A stretch of 64,000 bases of DNA from Hyperoodon ampullatus. Taxonomy: Eukaryota > Chordata > Mammalia > Artiodactyla > Ziphiidae. Positions 33,037 through 43,999 of the stretch are shown here, piece after piece. The position numbers were made by a program, and so were the translations under genes. How positions within the stretch are numbered: the stretch's first letter is position 1; every line of letters starts with the position of its first letter. Under the pieces are notes generated by a model. The model had not been told where the DNA came from, ran no database searches, and worked only from the letters and a program-made list of their open reading frames with translations. Where the stretch lies: NCBI GenBank assembly GCA_949752795.1, contig OX457064.1, positions 45,380,368-45,444,367 of the forward strand, written 5' to 3'.

Positions 33037-34835
33037 TTTATTTTTTTTACATCTTTATTGGAGTATAAATGCTTTACAATGTTGTGTTAGTTTCTGCTGT
33101 TCAACAAACTGAATCAGCTATATGTATACGTATATCCCCATATACCCTCTCTCTTGAACCTCCCTCCCACACTCCATATCCCACCCCTCTAGGTCGTCAC
33201 AAAGCATCAAACTGTTCTCCTCGTGCTATGCACAGCAGCTTCCCACTAGCCATCCATTTTACATTTGGTAGTGTACGTATGTCAGTGCTACTCTCTCACT
33301 TCATCCCAGCTTCCCCTTCCCCCCCATGCCCTCAAGTCCATTCTCTAAGTCTGTGTCTTTATTCCTGCCCTGCTTTTTAAAATTCCATATATATGTACCA
33401 CTTTTTAAAATTCCATGTGTATGTGTTAGCATGCAGTATTTGTTTTTCTCTTTCTGACTTACTTCACTCTGTGTGACAGATTCTAGGTCCATCCACCTCC
33501 CTACAGATAACTCAATTTTGTTCCTTTTTGTAGCTGAGTAATATTCCATTATATATATGTGCCACATCTCCTTTATCCATTCATCTGTCAATGGACATTT
33601 AGGTTGCTTCCACATCCTGGCTATTTTAAATAGTGCTGCAGTGAACATTGGGGTGCATGTCTCTTTTTGAATTATGGTTTTCTCAGGGTATATGCCCAGT
33701 AGTGAGTTTGCTGGGTCATATGGCAGTTCTATTTTTAGTTTTTTAAGGAACTTCCATACTGTTCTCCATAGTGGCTGTATCAATTTACATTCCCACCAAC
33801 AGTGTAAGAGGGTTCTCTTTTCTCCACACCCACTCCAGCATTTATTGTTTGTAGATTTTTTGATGATGGCCATTCTGACGGTGTGAGGTGATACCTCATT
33901 GTGGTTTTGATTTGCATTTGTTTAATGATTAGTGATGTTGAGCATCTTTTCACATATTCATTGGCCATCTGTATGTCTTTGGAGAAATGTCTGTTTCGGT
34001 CTTCCGTCCATTTTTGCATTGGGTTGTTTGTTTTTGTGATATTGAGCTGTATGAGCTGCTTGTATATTGGAGATTAATCCTTTGTCAGTTGCTTCATTTG
34101 AAAATATTTTCTCCCATTCTGAGGGTTGTCTTTTGGTCTCGTTTATAGTTTCCTTTGCTGTGCAGAAGTTTTTAAGTTTCATTAGGTCCCATTTGTTTAT
34201 TTTTGTTTTTATATCCCTTTCTCTAGGAAGTGGGTCAAAAAGGATCTTGCTGTGATTAATGTCATAGAGTGTTCTGCCTATGTTTTCCTCTAAGAGTTAT
34301 ATAGTGTCTGGCCTTACATTTAGGTCTTTAAACCATTTTGAGTTTATTTTTGTGTATGGTGTTAGGAAGTGTTCTAATTTCATTCTTTTACATGTAGCTG
34401 TCCAGTTTTCCCAGCACCACTTATTGAAGAGGCTGTCTTTTCTCCATTCTATATTCTTGACTCCTTTATCAAAGATAAGGTGACCATATGTGTGTGGGTT
34501 TATCTCTGGGCTTTCTATCCTGTTGCTTTGATCTATATTTCTGTTTTTGTGCCAGTACCATACTGTCTTGATTACTGTAGATTTGTAGTATAAAATGGAG
34601 ATTTTATGGGGATTATGGGGATTTATGGGGATTCCCTTGTGTGTTATTTGTTGCTTTTCCTTTGCTGCATTTAATATTTTTTCTTTGTATTTAATTTTTG
34701 ATAGTTTCATTAATATGTGTCTCAGCGTGTTTCTCTTTGGGTTTATCCTGTATGGGACTCTGTGCTTCCTGGACTTGATTGACTATATCCTTTCCCATGT
34801 TAGGGAAGTTTTCGACTACATCTTAACTGGTATCT
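33037..34835 (-). mobile_element. L1 retrotransposon, antisense, internally deleted and 5'-truncated
   Basis: The 3' UTR is at the left (acatctttattggagtataa). ORF2 C-terminal sequence, reverse strand, extends to about 34590, including a 190-codon open frame at 33301-33873 with the Cys-rich C-terminal region and continuing in broken frames (33780-34019, 33958-34182, 34297-34594). At 34595-34633 sits a short ATGGGGATT repeat. To its right the reverse strand is not ORF2 upstream sequence but the ORF1 C-terminal region (34634-34835), so the ORF1 end and the endonuclease and reverse-transcriptase half of ORF2 are missing. No full ORF remains; the copy is dead. Confidence 0.85.
34595..34633. repeat. 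ATGGGGATT short tandem repeat at L1 deletion junction
   Basis: atggagatt (34595) and atggggatt (34606, 34615, 34625). The last copy belongs to the L1 ORF1 text; the others are extra. Confidence 0.9.
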
Positions 34836-35400
34836 TAACAATATTGAATTTTCCAATCCAGGAACAATGTATATTTATAGATATATTTATTAAGGTTTGT
34901 TTTACTATCATCAGTGTTTTGTAGTGTCGGCATCTAAATACAACACATATTTTGTAAAAAATATATTTAATGATTTTATTGTATGTAAAGTCATATTTTT
35001 ACTTAAAGTACCAAATATTTTTTTTTACTGTAGAAACATAAGTTTACCTTATATACATAGACCTTATATCCTGAAATCTTATTAAGCTCATTTATCAATT
35101 TTAAAATCTTTTTTGTATATTATTTGAGATTTTCTATGCAAAAAATCATGTCTATTGTTTTATTTTTTTCTCCACTCTGTATGCCTTTTATTTATTTTTC
35201 TTTCCTTTTTGCACTGGCTAGGGCCTCCAGCATCATGCTAAATAGAAATGGTGAGACTGGACATCCTTGCCTTGTTCCTAAAATAGAGGAAAGCATTCAG
35301 CCTTTCGCCATTAAGTATGATGTAATTGTGGGACTTCATGGATAGACTTTATCACATTGAGGAATGAATGGATAATAATTTTTTTCTAAGAATACAACTT
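34836..35400 (-). mobile_element. Older L1 ORF2 fragment, antisense
   Basis: The reverse complement matches the reverse-transcriptase part of L1 ORF2, including antisense tttttgcactggctagggcc followed by tccagcatcatgctaaatag. It overlaps in L1 position with the copy ending near 31130, so it is a separate insertion. Confidence 0.75.
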
Positions 35401-36169
35401 GGAATAAATCCAGTTACATTTTTTCAGACTTGAGTATGCTTGACTGTGTTGCATTCTGCTTGCCCTGTCTGTTCATTTTAGCCATCTTTAACATTTATGG
35501 TAATAAATACAGCCAAACTAATACCTCATTAATATTAGTAATCGGGAAAATGGAAATGAATATTTTTCCTATGCTTTCAGCATGGTAACATCTTAATTGG
35601 AAACTGTGCTGTGTTAGTGGATAATCTGAGAGATATTTCTTCTAAACTTACATTTATTTGGCATTTAATACTGTGATATGCAGAGGTTTTCTTTTTCTTT
35701 ACCCCCTGTCTAAATTTCAGTTTTAAAATATTGTTCTTTCACTTAAGTGCACATTTATAATTCCAATATCATAGGCGAGACAGATAGTTGGTGTGTATAG
35801 TTGACTGATTTTTCATAATATCCTCTTAAACTATTGTTTCTTAATTGTCCATTTTATTGTTAAATCTCTTCTATGTGAATAGTTACATATCCATTACATT
35901 TTGGTAGTCTCTTGCTGATTATCATGGGGGCAATTCATTGTTAAGATTTTGATTGGTGATTAATTTTATTTCCTAAGTAGATGTTGCTCTTCTCTTCTCT
36001 ACTCCCACTATCATTTGATTTAAATATTTACAATATTTTGCATTGACTATGACGGTAGCCTTTTAACAGCTATGAATCTTGATTACCTCATATCTGTCAT
36101 TAATATGATCTTAGATATAAAGCAAAATATGAAAATATCACTAATGAACTCAGGAAATAAGCAACTTAT
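35401..36169. other. Unique AT-rich DNA
   Basis: Nothing recognised. Confidence 0.5.
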
Positions 36170-36575
36170 TAGCACAGCTTACAAAGTCTTTCATGATCTA
36201 ACTCTTGAATACTTACCTGGTCACAATTTCCAATTTATATGACGAAATATATTCCATATTCTGGACAAACTGAACAACATATTTTTTGTATGTAGCATTA
36301 CATTTCTCACTTCTATAGCATTATTTTTGCTTTGCATGGAATATCTACTCTTCCATTTATTTGTGTGCATCCTTTAAAACAGTATTACCTTATACTTCTC
36401 AGTATTTCATGCATAGCTTTTTTATGCTACCATATAATATTTCAAAAATCTGTGTGTCATTTGTCACACCACACTGAAGACTCTTTGAAAGCTATACTTT
36501 GTCCTATTTACCTTGTATTTTCAAAGCACAGCTATATTCTTAGCCCATAATGACTAGGCTTTTAATAAGTTCTTG
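36170..36575 (-). mobile_element. Probable L2 3' fragment
   Basis: The sequence follows the L2 order in the common antisense orientation: tttcatgatctaac, tttgcatggaatatctactc, gcatcctttaaaacagtatt, a run near tgaagactctttgaaagcta, and cttttaataagttcttgttg. Strongly diverged. Confidence 0.5.
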
Positions 36576-38480
36576 TTGCATGTCCTAGGTTCAATAAATA
36601 CTCATGATTTTCTTCCAATTTTTTAAACACAGTTTCTTTTGAAATATTACAGCTATAGGTTAGGAAGTAGAAAATCATATTCTCTGAGTCTCAAAATATT
36701 CTGAAAAAGTCAACAACAATATATTTTTCCTCCGTGTTAACTTTTCTTAGAAATTGAAATTGAAAATATCATCTTCATGGACCACGTGGCATGTTTAATT
36801 TAGAGAGAAGTAAAGTTTCTCAAAAACTAGTGTTTTTGTTTTGTTTTGGTTTTGGTTTTGGTTTTTCTTTAGACTATGCTGTTGAATACCAGGAGTTTTC
36901 TTTTACTTTGTTTGCTTGGAACCACCTTTTGAGCCTATCTAAACCCATTAACTTCAAAGATATTTCAGCTTTGCATCAACTGGTAAAGATATGAAAGAAA
37001 ATGAAAATGTAGTCACCAGACTTGAGCCAGCATTCTCTGGACAAAATGGACTTTATGAATTCTGGCCAGTTTGCCTATTCCTCATTAGAAACTAAAGGAT
37101 GCAAATTTATTTTCAAAGGAAAACGTTACAGAGTTTTAACTGCACAGTAATTAGTGACATGTGTTAAAGTTACACAAGGAACACAACACCCATCTTGTTC
37201 ACTAGGTCCCCCTTGGTCACGTAGCACAGAAGACCTTTGTGGCACTTACCCAGCACATTTTGATCCTGGCTTCTTGTGGCTGATGCAAAATGCAGATGTA
37301 GAACTCCGCTGTGTTTATAAATTAGGTAGCTGATCTTTAGTGCAAATAGAAATTGTTTTTATTAGCTTTGACTGTAATTGCTGTGAACTAGAAAATGTTT
37401 TCAATCCTGGAGTGATAAGCTCTTTCTTTCTGAAAGCCTGAAATCATTCCTTTAATTAATCTCATATTTGCACACCTTGATTATTTCTGCAATCATATTC
37501 AATTTTAGCTCTCCAGTAATTTAAATAGAAAAAAATTAGGTTTGAGTAAAGTGTGATACTTCATATTCTTACTGATTGTTGTGATATATCATTTATTTTC
37601 TATTTTTTTATTTATACATGTAAGTGTTCTACAAGTATGTGTATTAAGATTAATGCAAATTTTTGCTAAGTAAATTATTTTCTATGACAAAGATTATTTT
37701 AGCAGGAACAAAGATCCTTGAGGAATTTATTATTATAGGACATAGAAGAGTATGTTTTATTATACTTCTTGTCAAATTGTGTTCTTTTAATGTAACAGTT
37801 ACTCTGTGTATAACTCTAAACTGTTTGACTATTTGCATACTTAACCTGAGCTTTGTCAAGTATGACCCCTACAATGGAGGGTACTTTTCCTCCTCCCAGA
37901 GTCAGCATATTGTCTAAATTTCTTCTGTCCCACACTTCCTTCCTTCTTAGAAAGGACAAGCAACAGAAATTTCAGTGCCCATAGATTCATAAACAGCTCC
38001 ATATTTGTTCCTAATACCTTGCAGCTTCTATGTTTACATCTGTATTGAGTGAGACAGAGAGGGAGAGAAAGAGTGAAACAGATGTATTTGAAAGTAGAAA
38101 GATTTTTCATTTGGATATTCCTAGATCCAATAACTGCTCTAGAATCACAGAGAAATAAATATAAGTTTAGCCACTTCAATGGCTTTCTGAGAGATCTGTT
38201 CACTAATAACACATGCTCATTTGTGTGTATGTTCAAGCAGCATGCTTAAAAGACCTCATGACCCGCCACTTCTTGGGATATTATAGACCAGTAATAGCTC
38301 TCATCCCAGGGGTTACTTGCGATGTAATGATTTTTGCAGCCATATTTGGGACATCAGAAAAGGAGGAAAATGGGAAATGACTAGTGAAAATGGGAGTAAA
38401 ATGGAATGAGGTATAACAAAATGGAGTAAATTATGTTTTCCATTGTACATCAAACATTGAGAGGGTAAGAAATGACAGTT
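36576..38480. other. Unique, repeat-free DNA
   Basis: No named repeat and no gene. A GT/T-rich patch (ggttttggttttggtttttc) lies at 36845-36868. The block 37150-37560 is less AT-skewed and has several ATTA/TAAT-type motifs. Frames at 37663-37917 and antisense 37856-38236 show no similarity I can name. Confidence 0.45.
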
Positions 38481-38494
38481 TAAAAAGACAGTTG

Positions 38495-38705
38495 GGGCCT
38501 CCCTGGTGGCGCAGTGGTTGAGAGTCCGCCTGCCGATGCAGGGGATGCGGGTTCGTGCCCCGGTCTGGGAGGATCCCATATGCCGCGGAGCGGCTGGGCC
38601 CGTGAGCCATGGCTGCTGGGCCTGCGCGTCCGGAGCCTGTGCTCCGCAACGGGAGAGGCCACAGCAGTGAGAGGCCCGCATACCACAAAAAAAAAAAAAA
38701 AAAAA
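38495..38705 (+). mobile_element. CHR-type SINE
   Basis: Head gggcctccctggtggcgcag, full body and an A tail of about 24 bases. Duplication aaaagacagttgg (38483-38495 and 38706-38718). Confidence 0.95.
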
Positions 38706-38718
38706 AAAAGACAGTTGG

Positions 38719-39630
38719 AGGGGGGAACCAATTCTTGGAATTTATCCATGCTAATATACAAGTATTCAAAGTTTAAATGTACACTGGTGATGTTAAAAAA
38801 AATAAAATAACAAAAGCATTCATATGAAAAGAACAGAAATATGTATTTAGTCTATGAAAATCACATAAGAAAGTAGCAGTGTCTCAGAATCTAATCTGAT
38901 GGACAAATTGCAAATATCTACTTTTTTTTCTTTAGCTATTAGTTGCCAAATGGCTTTCAAGGTTGATGCCTGTAGTTATTGAGGGGACAGTTCTAAATCT
39001 GAAAGCCACAAGCCAGTGATAGTTCACTCTGCCAAAATGCAGAGCTTGGTATTGATGTGAATCATTCCTAAGTTCTTGAGCACTAAGTACATATCTCACA
39101 TGTATGTCCTCTGAATACCAAAGGTGACTTTCACGGGAAGCACAGCTAATGAGGAAGGCTTCACTGATCATATGGCATGTTGGGGCAGTGAAGGGTGGGC
39201 AGGATTCAGGAGTGACTGCTCTTCAGGTTAACACAAGAAAATGGGGAAAGCAGGCAAGTAAGAATAGAACAGAGAGAAAATAATGTATCATCAGAGAAAT
39301 AGCATGTAGAGAGAAACACAACTGTCAGGCAGATGTCTAGAGGATGTGGTGCTGGTGAGGGAGCCTGCCAATGGTGGAAAATGTAGTTAACAAATTAGTT
39401 GGGAACAGGTCATGTACAAAATTGTTTATAATTATGGTTAATATTCAGGGTATTTACCATTTCATTCCAATGCTTAAAACCTTTCAATCATTCCCCATGT
39501 CTCATTGGGTTAATAAATATTTTTTTGAGTGCACACTACATGCCAGGTACAGTACTTAGTGCAAGAATGAACAAAACAAAAAGAACTGAGTTCTGTGGTA
39601 GTATATCAGGGAAAATTCCTAGTGTAAGAA
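38719..39630. other. Unique DNA
   Basis: Nothing definite. A short piece near 39515-39570 (attatgccaggtacagtact-like) resembles the 3' sequence common to several old elements. Confidence 0.45.
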
Positions 39631-39637
39631 TTTGAGA

Positions 39638-40130
39638 AGTCTGTTACTTTCCTATTGCTTCATAAGAATTACCACAAATTTAGCAGCTGAAAGCAACATA
39701 AATTTATCTCAATTTCCATTGATCAGAAGTTCAGACACAGGTTAATTGGATTCTCTGCTCAGGATCTTATAAGACTGAAATCAATATGTCGGCTGTCTCT
39801 GCAGTCTCTTTTAAAACTCAGAGTCCTTTTCCAAGCTCAATCAAATTGTTGACAGAATTCAGTTCCTTGTGGTTGTAGGACTGAAGTCTCCTGTGGCTCC
39901 TTGCAAAGGCAATTCACAATATGATGGCTTCTTTCCAGGCTAAGCAGAAGAACTTCTCTGACACTTCACCTTCTTTTAAGGGGTATCTGGCTAAGTCACA
40001 CCCACCCAGGATAAAATCCCTTTGTATTAATTATATCTCATCATATTTATAGTTCTTACCCACACTCAACGAACGCTACTTAGAGTGTGGGTCATTGTGG
40101 ATCATCTTTGGATTCTACAAATCACAGAAA
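39638..40130 (-). mobile_element. MLT1-type MaLR LTR, antisense
   Basis: From ctgttactttcctattgctt through accacaaatttagcagctga, ttccttgtggttgtaggact, tcacacccacccaggataaa and ggtcattgtggatcatcttt, it follows the antisense MLT1 order. Boundaries approximate. Confidence 0.65.
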
Positions 40131-40982
40131 AGTGTCCCTGGGGAAGTGATATGAAACCTGAGACCTAAGAGATGTTAGAGTTATTCAGGCAAAGAATGGG
40201 AGTAGATTTATTGTAGCCTGAGAAACAAGCATGTTTACAGCCTGGAGGTAGAACGACCATAGGAAATCTAAGAAACCTGGAGAAGCTCAGCTTAGCTTTG
40301 GGAAAGAAATCTACATATCGTAATAAAGTTTACAAAACCATGTATGATGCAGCATCATGTATGAGGCAGCACCATCTCCTGCCTCATTTATCACAACATC
40401 CAGGCTTGAGCTCTATACTTGAGCTACACCAGATTTTATTCTTTTCTTTCATGCATTTATATTCAACTTTGTTTAGTTCTTCAAAGCACCATGCTCTCCC
40501 TTACCTTAGTTTAGTATGACTTCTTAGCAGAAGAGTAACTAAACTGAGGTAAGAAGAATGACTAAGAATTATCCTGATGAAATGATGACCCTCCAAATAC
40601 AGGTTAAGTGCCATTGTTCTGTACTCTTTTAGCACATTGTAATGCCATGTAATATCTATTATATATCATATTGCAACCATCCATTTTGCTTTGCCCTAAG
40701 AAATGTAAGATCTGGGCTCACTATTATATCTTTATTGCCTAGCTCAATTATATCAAGTAAGAGATGCTGAATGAGGGTGATGGTGGTGATGATGATGATC
40801 ATGATGATAATGATGACAACAGCAATGGTGACAAGAGGAATGAGAACAGAATTATGAACAAACTGTTAGAAAGGATCAAATTATTTAGCACGAGGCACCA
40901 TACAAGTATGTGTTTACTTGCTTTAATCCATTTAGCAATAATGAGTCAAGAGCAAAGGTCAGTCTTAATATTTTTGGCTGTC
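40131..40982. other. Unique DNA with a GAT repeat
   Basis: An imperfect (GAT)n tract lies at 40778-40822 and gives a short Asp-rich frame (40764-41087) that has no other coding support. Otherwise nothing recognised. Confidence 0.5.
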
Positions 40983-40997
40983 AAAAACAGCTGTGTA

Positions 40998-41305
40998 ATA
41001 TATACACTACCAAATGTAAAATACATAGCTCATGGGAAGCAGCTGCATAGCACAGGGAGATCAGCTCGGTGCTTTATGACCACCTAGAGGGGTGGGATAG
41101 GGAGGGTGGGAGGGAGATGCAAGAGGGAGGGGATATGGGGATATATGTACACATATAGCTGATTCACTTTGTTTTACAGCAGCAACTAACACAACATTGT
41201 AAAGCAATTATATTCTAATAAAGATGTTAAAAAAATGTACATGTATGTTGTGAAATGATTACAACATTCCAGGTAAATTTTTTTAAAAAAGCAAAACAAA
41301 ACCAA
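40998..41305 (+). mobile_element. 5'-truncated L1 3' end with possible 3' transduction
   Basis: The L1 3' UTR (agctcatgggaagcagctgc to aataaagatgtt) ends in an A run near 41231-41237. About 65 bases of non-L1 DNA (41238-41303) follow before an A-rich stretch. The duplication aaaaacagctgtgta is at 40983-40997 and again at about 41305-41319, enclosing the extra sequence. The extra bases therefore arrived with the L1. Confidence 0.72.
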
Positions 41306-41321
41306 AAAACAGCTGTGTATA

Positions 41322-42088
41322 TGCTCAGAGCTGAGGAAAGAGTTATATGTGTGGGTAAATTCTAAAGTTGAAGGTCTGCTACATTTGGAATGTATTTAAA
41401 TAAGCAAATTTTTTTTCACTGATGTGTATTTAACCAATATCATGCATAGGTCTTTTATTGAAAGCAGCTAAAAAGCTAGAATTCTACTGAAGAGACACAA
41501 TGCTTACACCTTGAGGTTGTGAATATAAGCATGATTAAGAACATATCATGGACTCCCCTTTCGGCTCAGTAAGCTTCACTTTTGGCTATGACAGTCAATG
41601 AATAGGACTCAACTTTCAGTTTTTGGTAATGGTTTGACATTACACTGATTGAGTTAATTAAAAAAAAAAAAACTTAAAGTCTTCAAATAGCGATTGCTCC
41701 CCTAGGAGCAGTTCTTCTTCTTCTTTTTTTTTTTTCTAAAGCTTTCAGAGTTAAAGTAATCCTACCAGTCAAAATACTTTGTGATATTATAGAGGCTATA
41801 GTATAGGGGGGGACTCAGAACCAACATCTGTCAGCCAGTGAGCACTTGTTCTATGACCATGACTAACAAAGTATATTCAAAGCCAAGTATTAATGATATG
41901 GTATGAAAAGAATACATTGATAGTAACTGTTTTAAACTCTAGACTTGGATGTCCTTTTCCCAAACATTTCATAATCAAGATTCATATGCCCTAAGAAGGC
42001 TACTTATTCATGTAATACTGACATATCCATATCTATTTCAAGTAAGATGAACTGTTGGATATTGTAAAATATTTTCTATATTTTCAAT
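41322..42088. other. Unique DNA
   Basis: No recognised element. A TTC/T tract lies at 41716-41738. Confidence 0.5.
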
Positions 42089-42535
42089 TGTATTAGTTTC
42101 CAAGGCTGACAGAACAAATAGTTACAAACTGGGGGGCTTAAAGCAATGGAAATTTATTCTTTCACACTTCTGGATGCTTGAAGTCCAAAATTAATATGTC
42201 AGTAGGGTTATGTTCCCTCTAAAGGCTCTAGAGAAGAATCCTTCCTTACTGCTTTCAAATTCTCTTGGCTCCAGGTTGACATTGGCATTCCTTGTCTTGT
42301 AGCCATATTATTCCAATCTCTACCTCTGCTATCACAGGGCCTTTTTCTCCTCTGTTTATCCTCCTATGGCTTCTTATAAGGACACCAGTCATTGAATTTA
42401 GGGCCCATCCTAATTCACTATGACCTCACCTTAAATAACTACATCGGCAAAGTCCCTGATTCCAAAATAGGGTCACATTCTGGGGTTTAAGGTAGACATG
42501 CATTTGGGGAGAACACTATTTAACCCCATACATCA
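42089..42535 (-). mobile_element. MLT1-type MaLR LTR, antisense
   Basis: It starts tgtattagtttcc and contains aaagcaatggaaatttattc, aggctctagagaagaatcct, gacaccagtcattgaattta and tgacctcacc. It ends ...taaccccatacatca. The order is that of antisense MLT1 LTRs. Confidence 0.75.
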
Positions 42536-42706
42536 GTGTAGAAATTATTTTTTTCTTCATAGAGGCAATGTAAATTTTAAATTTCTTTAATATTTACCTA
42601 TCATTTCAGGATTTCACCGTTTTTTAAATTTGTGATCAGTGGTACATTTTTCAATTACATTCCCTTAGTGTTTGTATTTAACTTACATATATTTAGCATG
42701 TATCCT

Positions 42707-43012
42707 TTTTTTTTTTTGGCTGCGTTGAGTCTTCTTTGCTGTGCGCGGGCTTTCTCTAGTTGCGACGAGTGGGGGCTACCCTTTGTTGCGGTGTGTGGGC
42801 TTCTCATTGTGGTGGCTTCTCTTGTGGAGCACAGGCTCTAGGCATGCGGGCTTCAGCAGTTGTGGTCACAGGCTCTAGAGCACAGGCTCAGTAGTTGTGG
42901 TGCATGGGCTGTGTTGCTCCATTGCATGTGGGATCTTTGTGGACCAGGGATTGATCTGTGTCCCCTGCATTGGCAGGTGGATTCTTAACCACTGCACCAT
43001 CAGAGAAGTCCT
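42707..43012 (-). mobile_element. Long tRNA-Glu-derived cetartiodactyl SINE (older), antisense
   Basis: The full long form, about 300 bp, in reverse: T tail and ggctgcgttgagtcttc at the left, then repeated cacaggctcta-type units, and the tRNA head at the right (ccactgcaccatcagagaag). Diverged more than the young copies. An open frame over it (42632-42841) is not a gene. Confidence 0.88.
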
Positions 43013-43255
43013 CCGTTTATATTTAATTTGAAGAGTTTATTATGGTTATATAATAGCTGTATTGTATACAATTGTACAATAGAACTTATAAATAATGTTC
43101 TGCCTGATCTCACACTCATCCTTATATTCTCTAAGAATGACCAGTCACTCTTCTGGGAAAAGAATAGCAAGCGATATGCTATCTACAAAGTAGTTTTATT
43201 TTACTTTATTTTATTTTATCTTGCTCTATATTTGAGCTCTTAAAAACACCACTTT

Positions 43256-43457
43256 GGGCTTCCCTGGTGGCGCAGTGGTTGAGAGTCTGCCTGCCGATGC
43301 AGGGGTCACGGGTTCGTGCCCCGGTCCGGGAAGATCCCACATGCCGCGGAGCGGCTGGGCCCGTGAACCATGGCCGCTGAGCCTGTGCGTCCGGAGCCTG
43401 TGCCCCGCAACGGGAGAGGCCACAACAGTGAGAGGTCCGCGTACCACAAAAAAAAAA
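43256..43457 (+). mobile_element. CHR-type SINE
   Basis: Full body with a short A tail. Duplication aaaacaccacttt (43243-43255 and 43459-43471). Confidence 0.95.
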
Positions 43458-43471
43458 CAAAACACCACTTT

Positions 43472-43990
43472 TTCTTTTACTTTGTGTGCTTTTATGTATT
43501 TTGTGCATAAGAATATTTTGTAGTTCTATCAATTAAGGCCCCGAATGAAGCAGACACCAAGACAATATTAGGTATGCAAGAGATAAGAGATAGATTGGGG
43601 GAACACCTGTGAAAGTTAAAGGGGGAAGGAATAAGAGGAGGCAGGGAGTGCCTTTATAACATGCTGTAGGTATGGAACTTGTGAAAGAAATGAAAAAAAG
43701 GAAGGATTAGGTATGAAAAGTCTTGGACGGGCAGTGCAGTTCTTCCATCTATTCTACATTCTCCTTAACCTCTGCTATCATTTTGGAAGGTGATGGAGGC
43801 TTACCTAATGGTGTAACCCAAATCTTCACTCCTCAGGAATCTGAATATGTGGTAATTATAACTTTTCAGGCGAAATTGCTGCACATTTCCATTCAAAGTT
43901 ACAGTTGGTCAGGGAAATACCAAGAGTCACTCAATAAGATCACTTGAGTTTCAGATTTATCTGTTATGTAATTATGATTATGTAAAAGCT
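43472..43990. other. Unassigned DNA next to the ERVL fossil
   Basis: It may contain the far end of integrase or part of an LTR, but I cannot recognise it. No gene. Confidence 0.35.
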
Positions 43991-43999
43991 TACTCAACT

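Noticed and set aside
33301..33873. 190-codon minus-strand frame as a gene
   Set aside because: It is the C-terminal part of L1 ORF2 in a dead copy.
40764..41087. Asp-rich 107-codon frame
   Set aside because: Driven by a GAT simple repeat and running into an L1 end.
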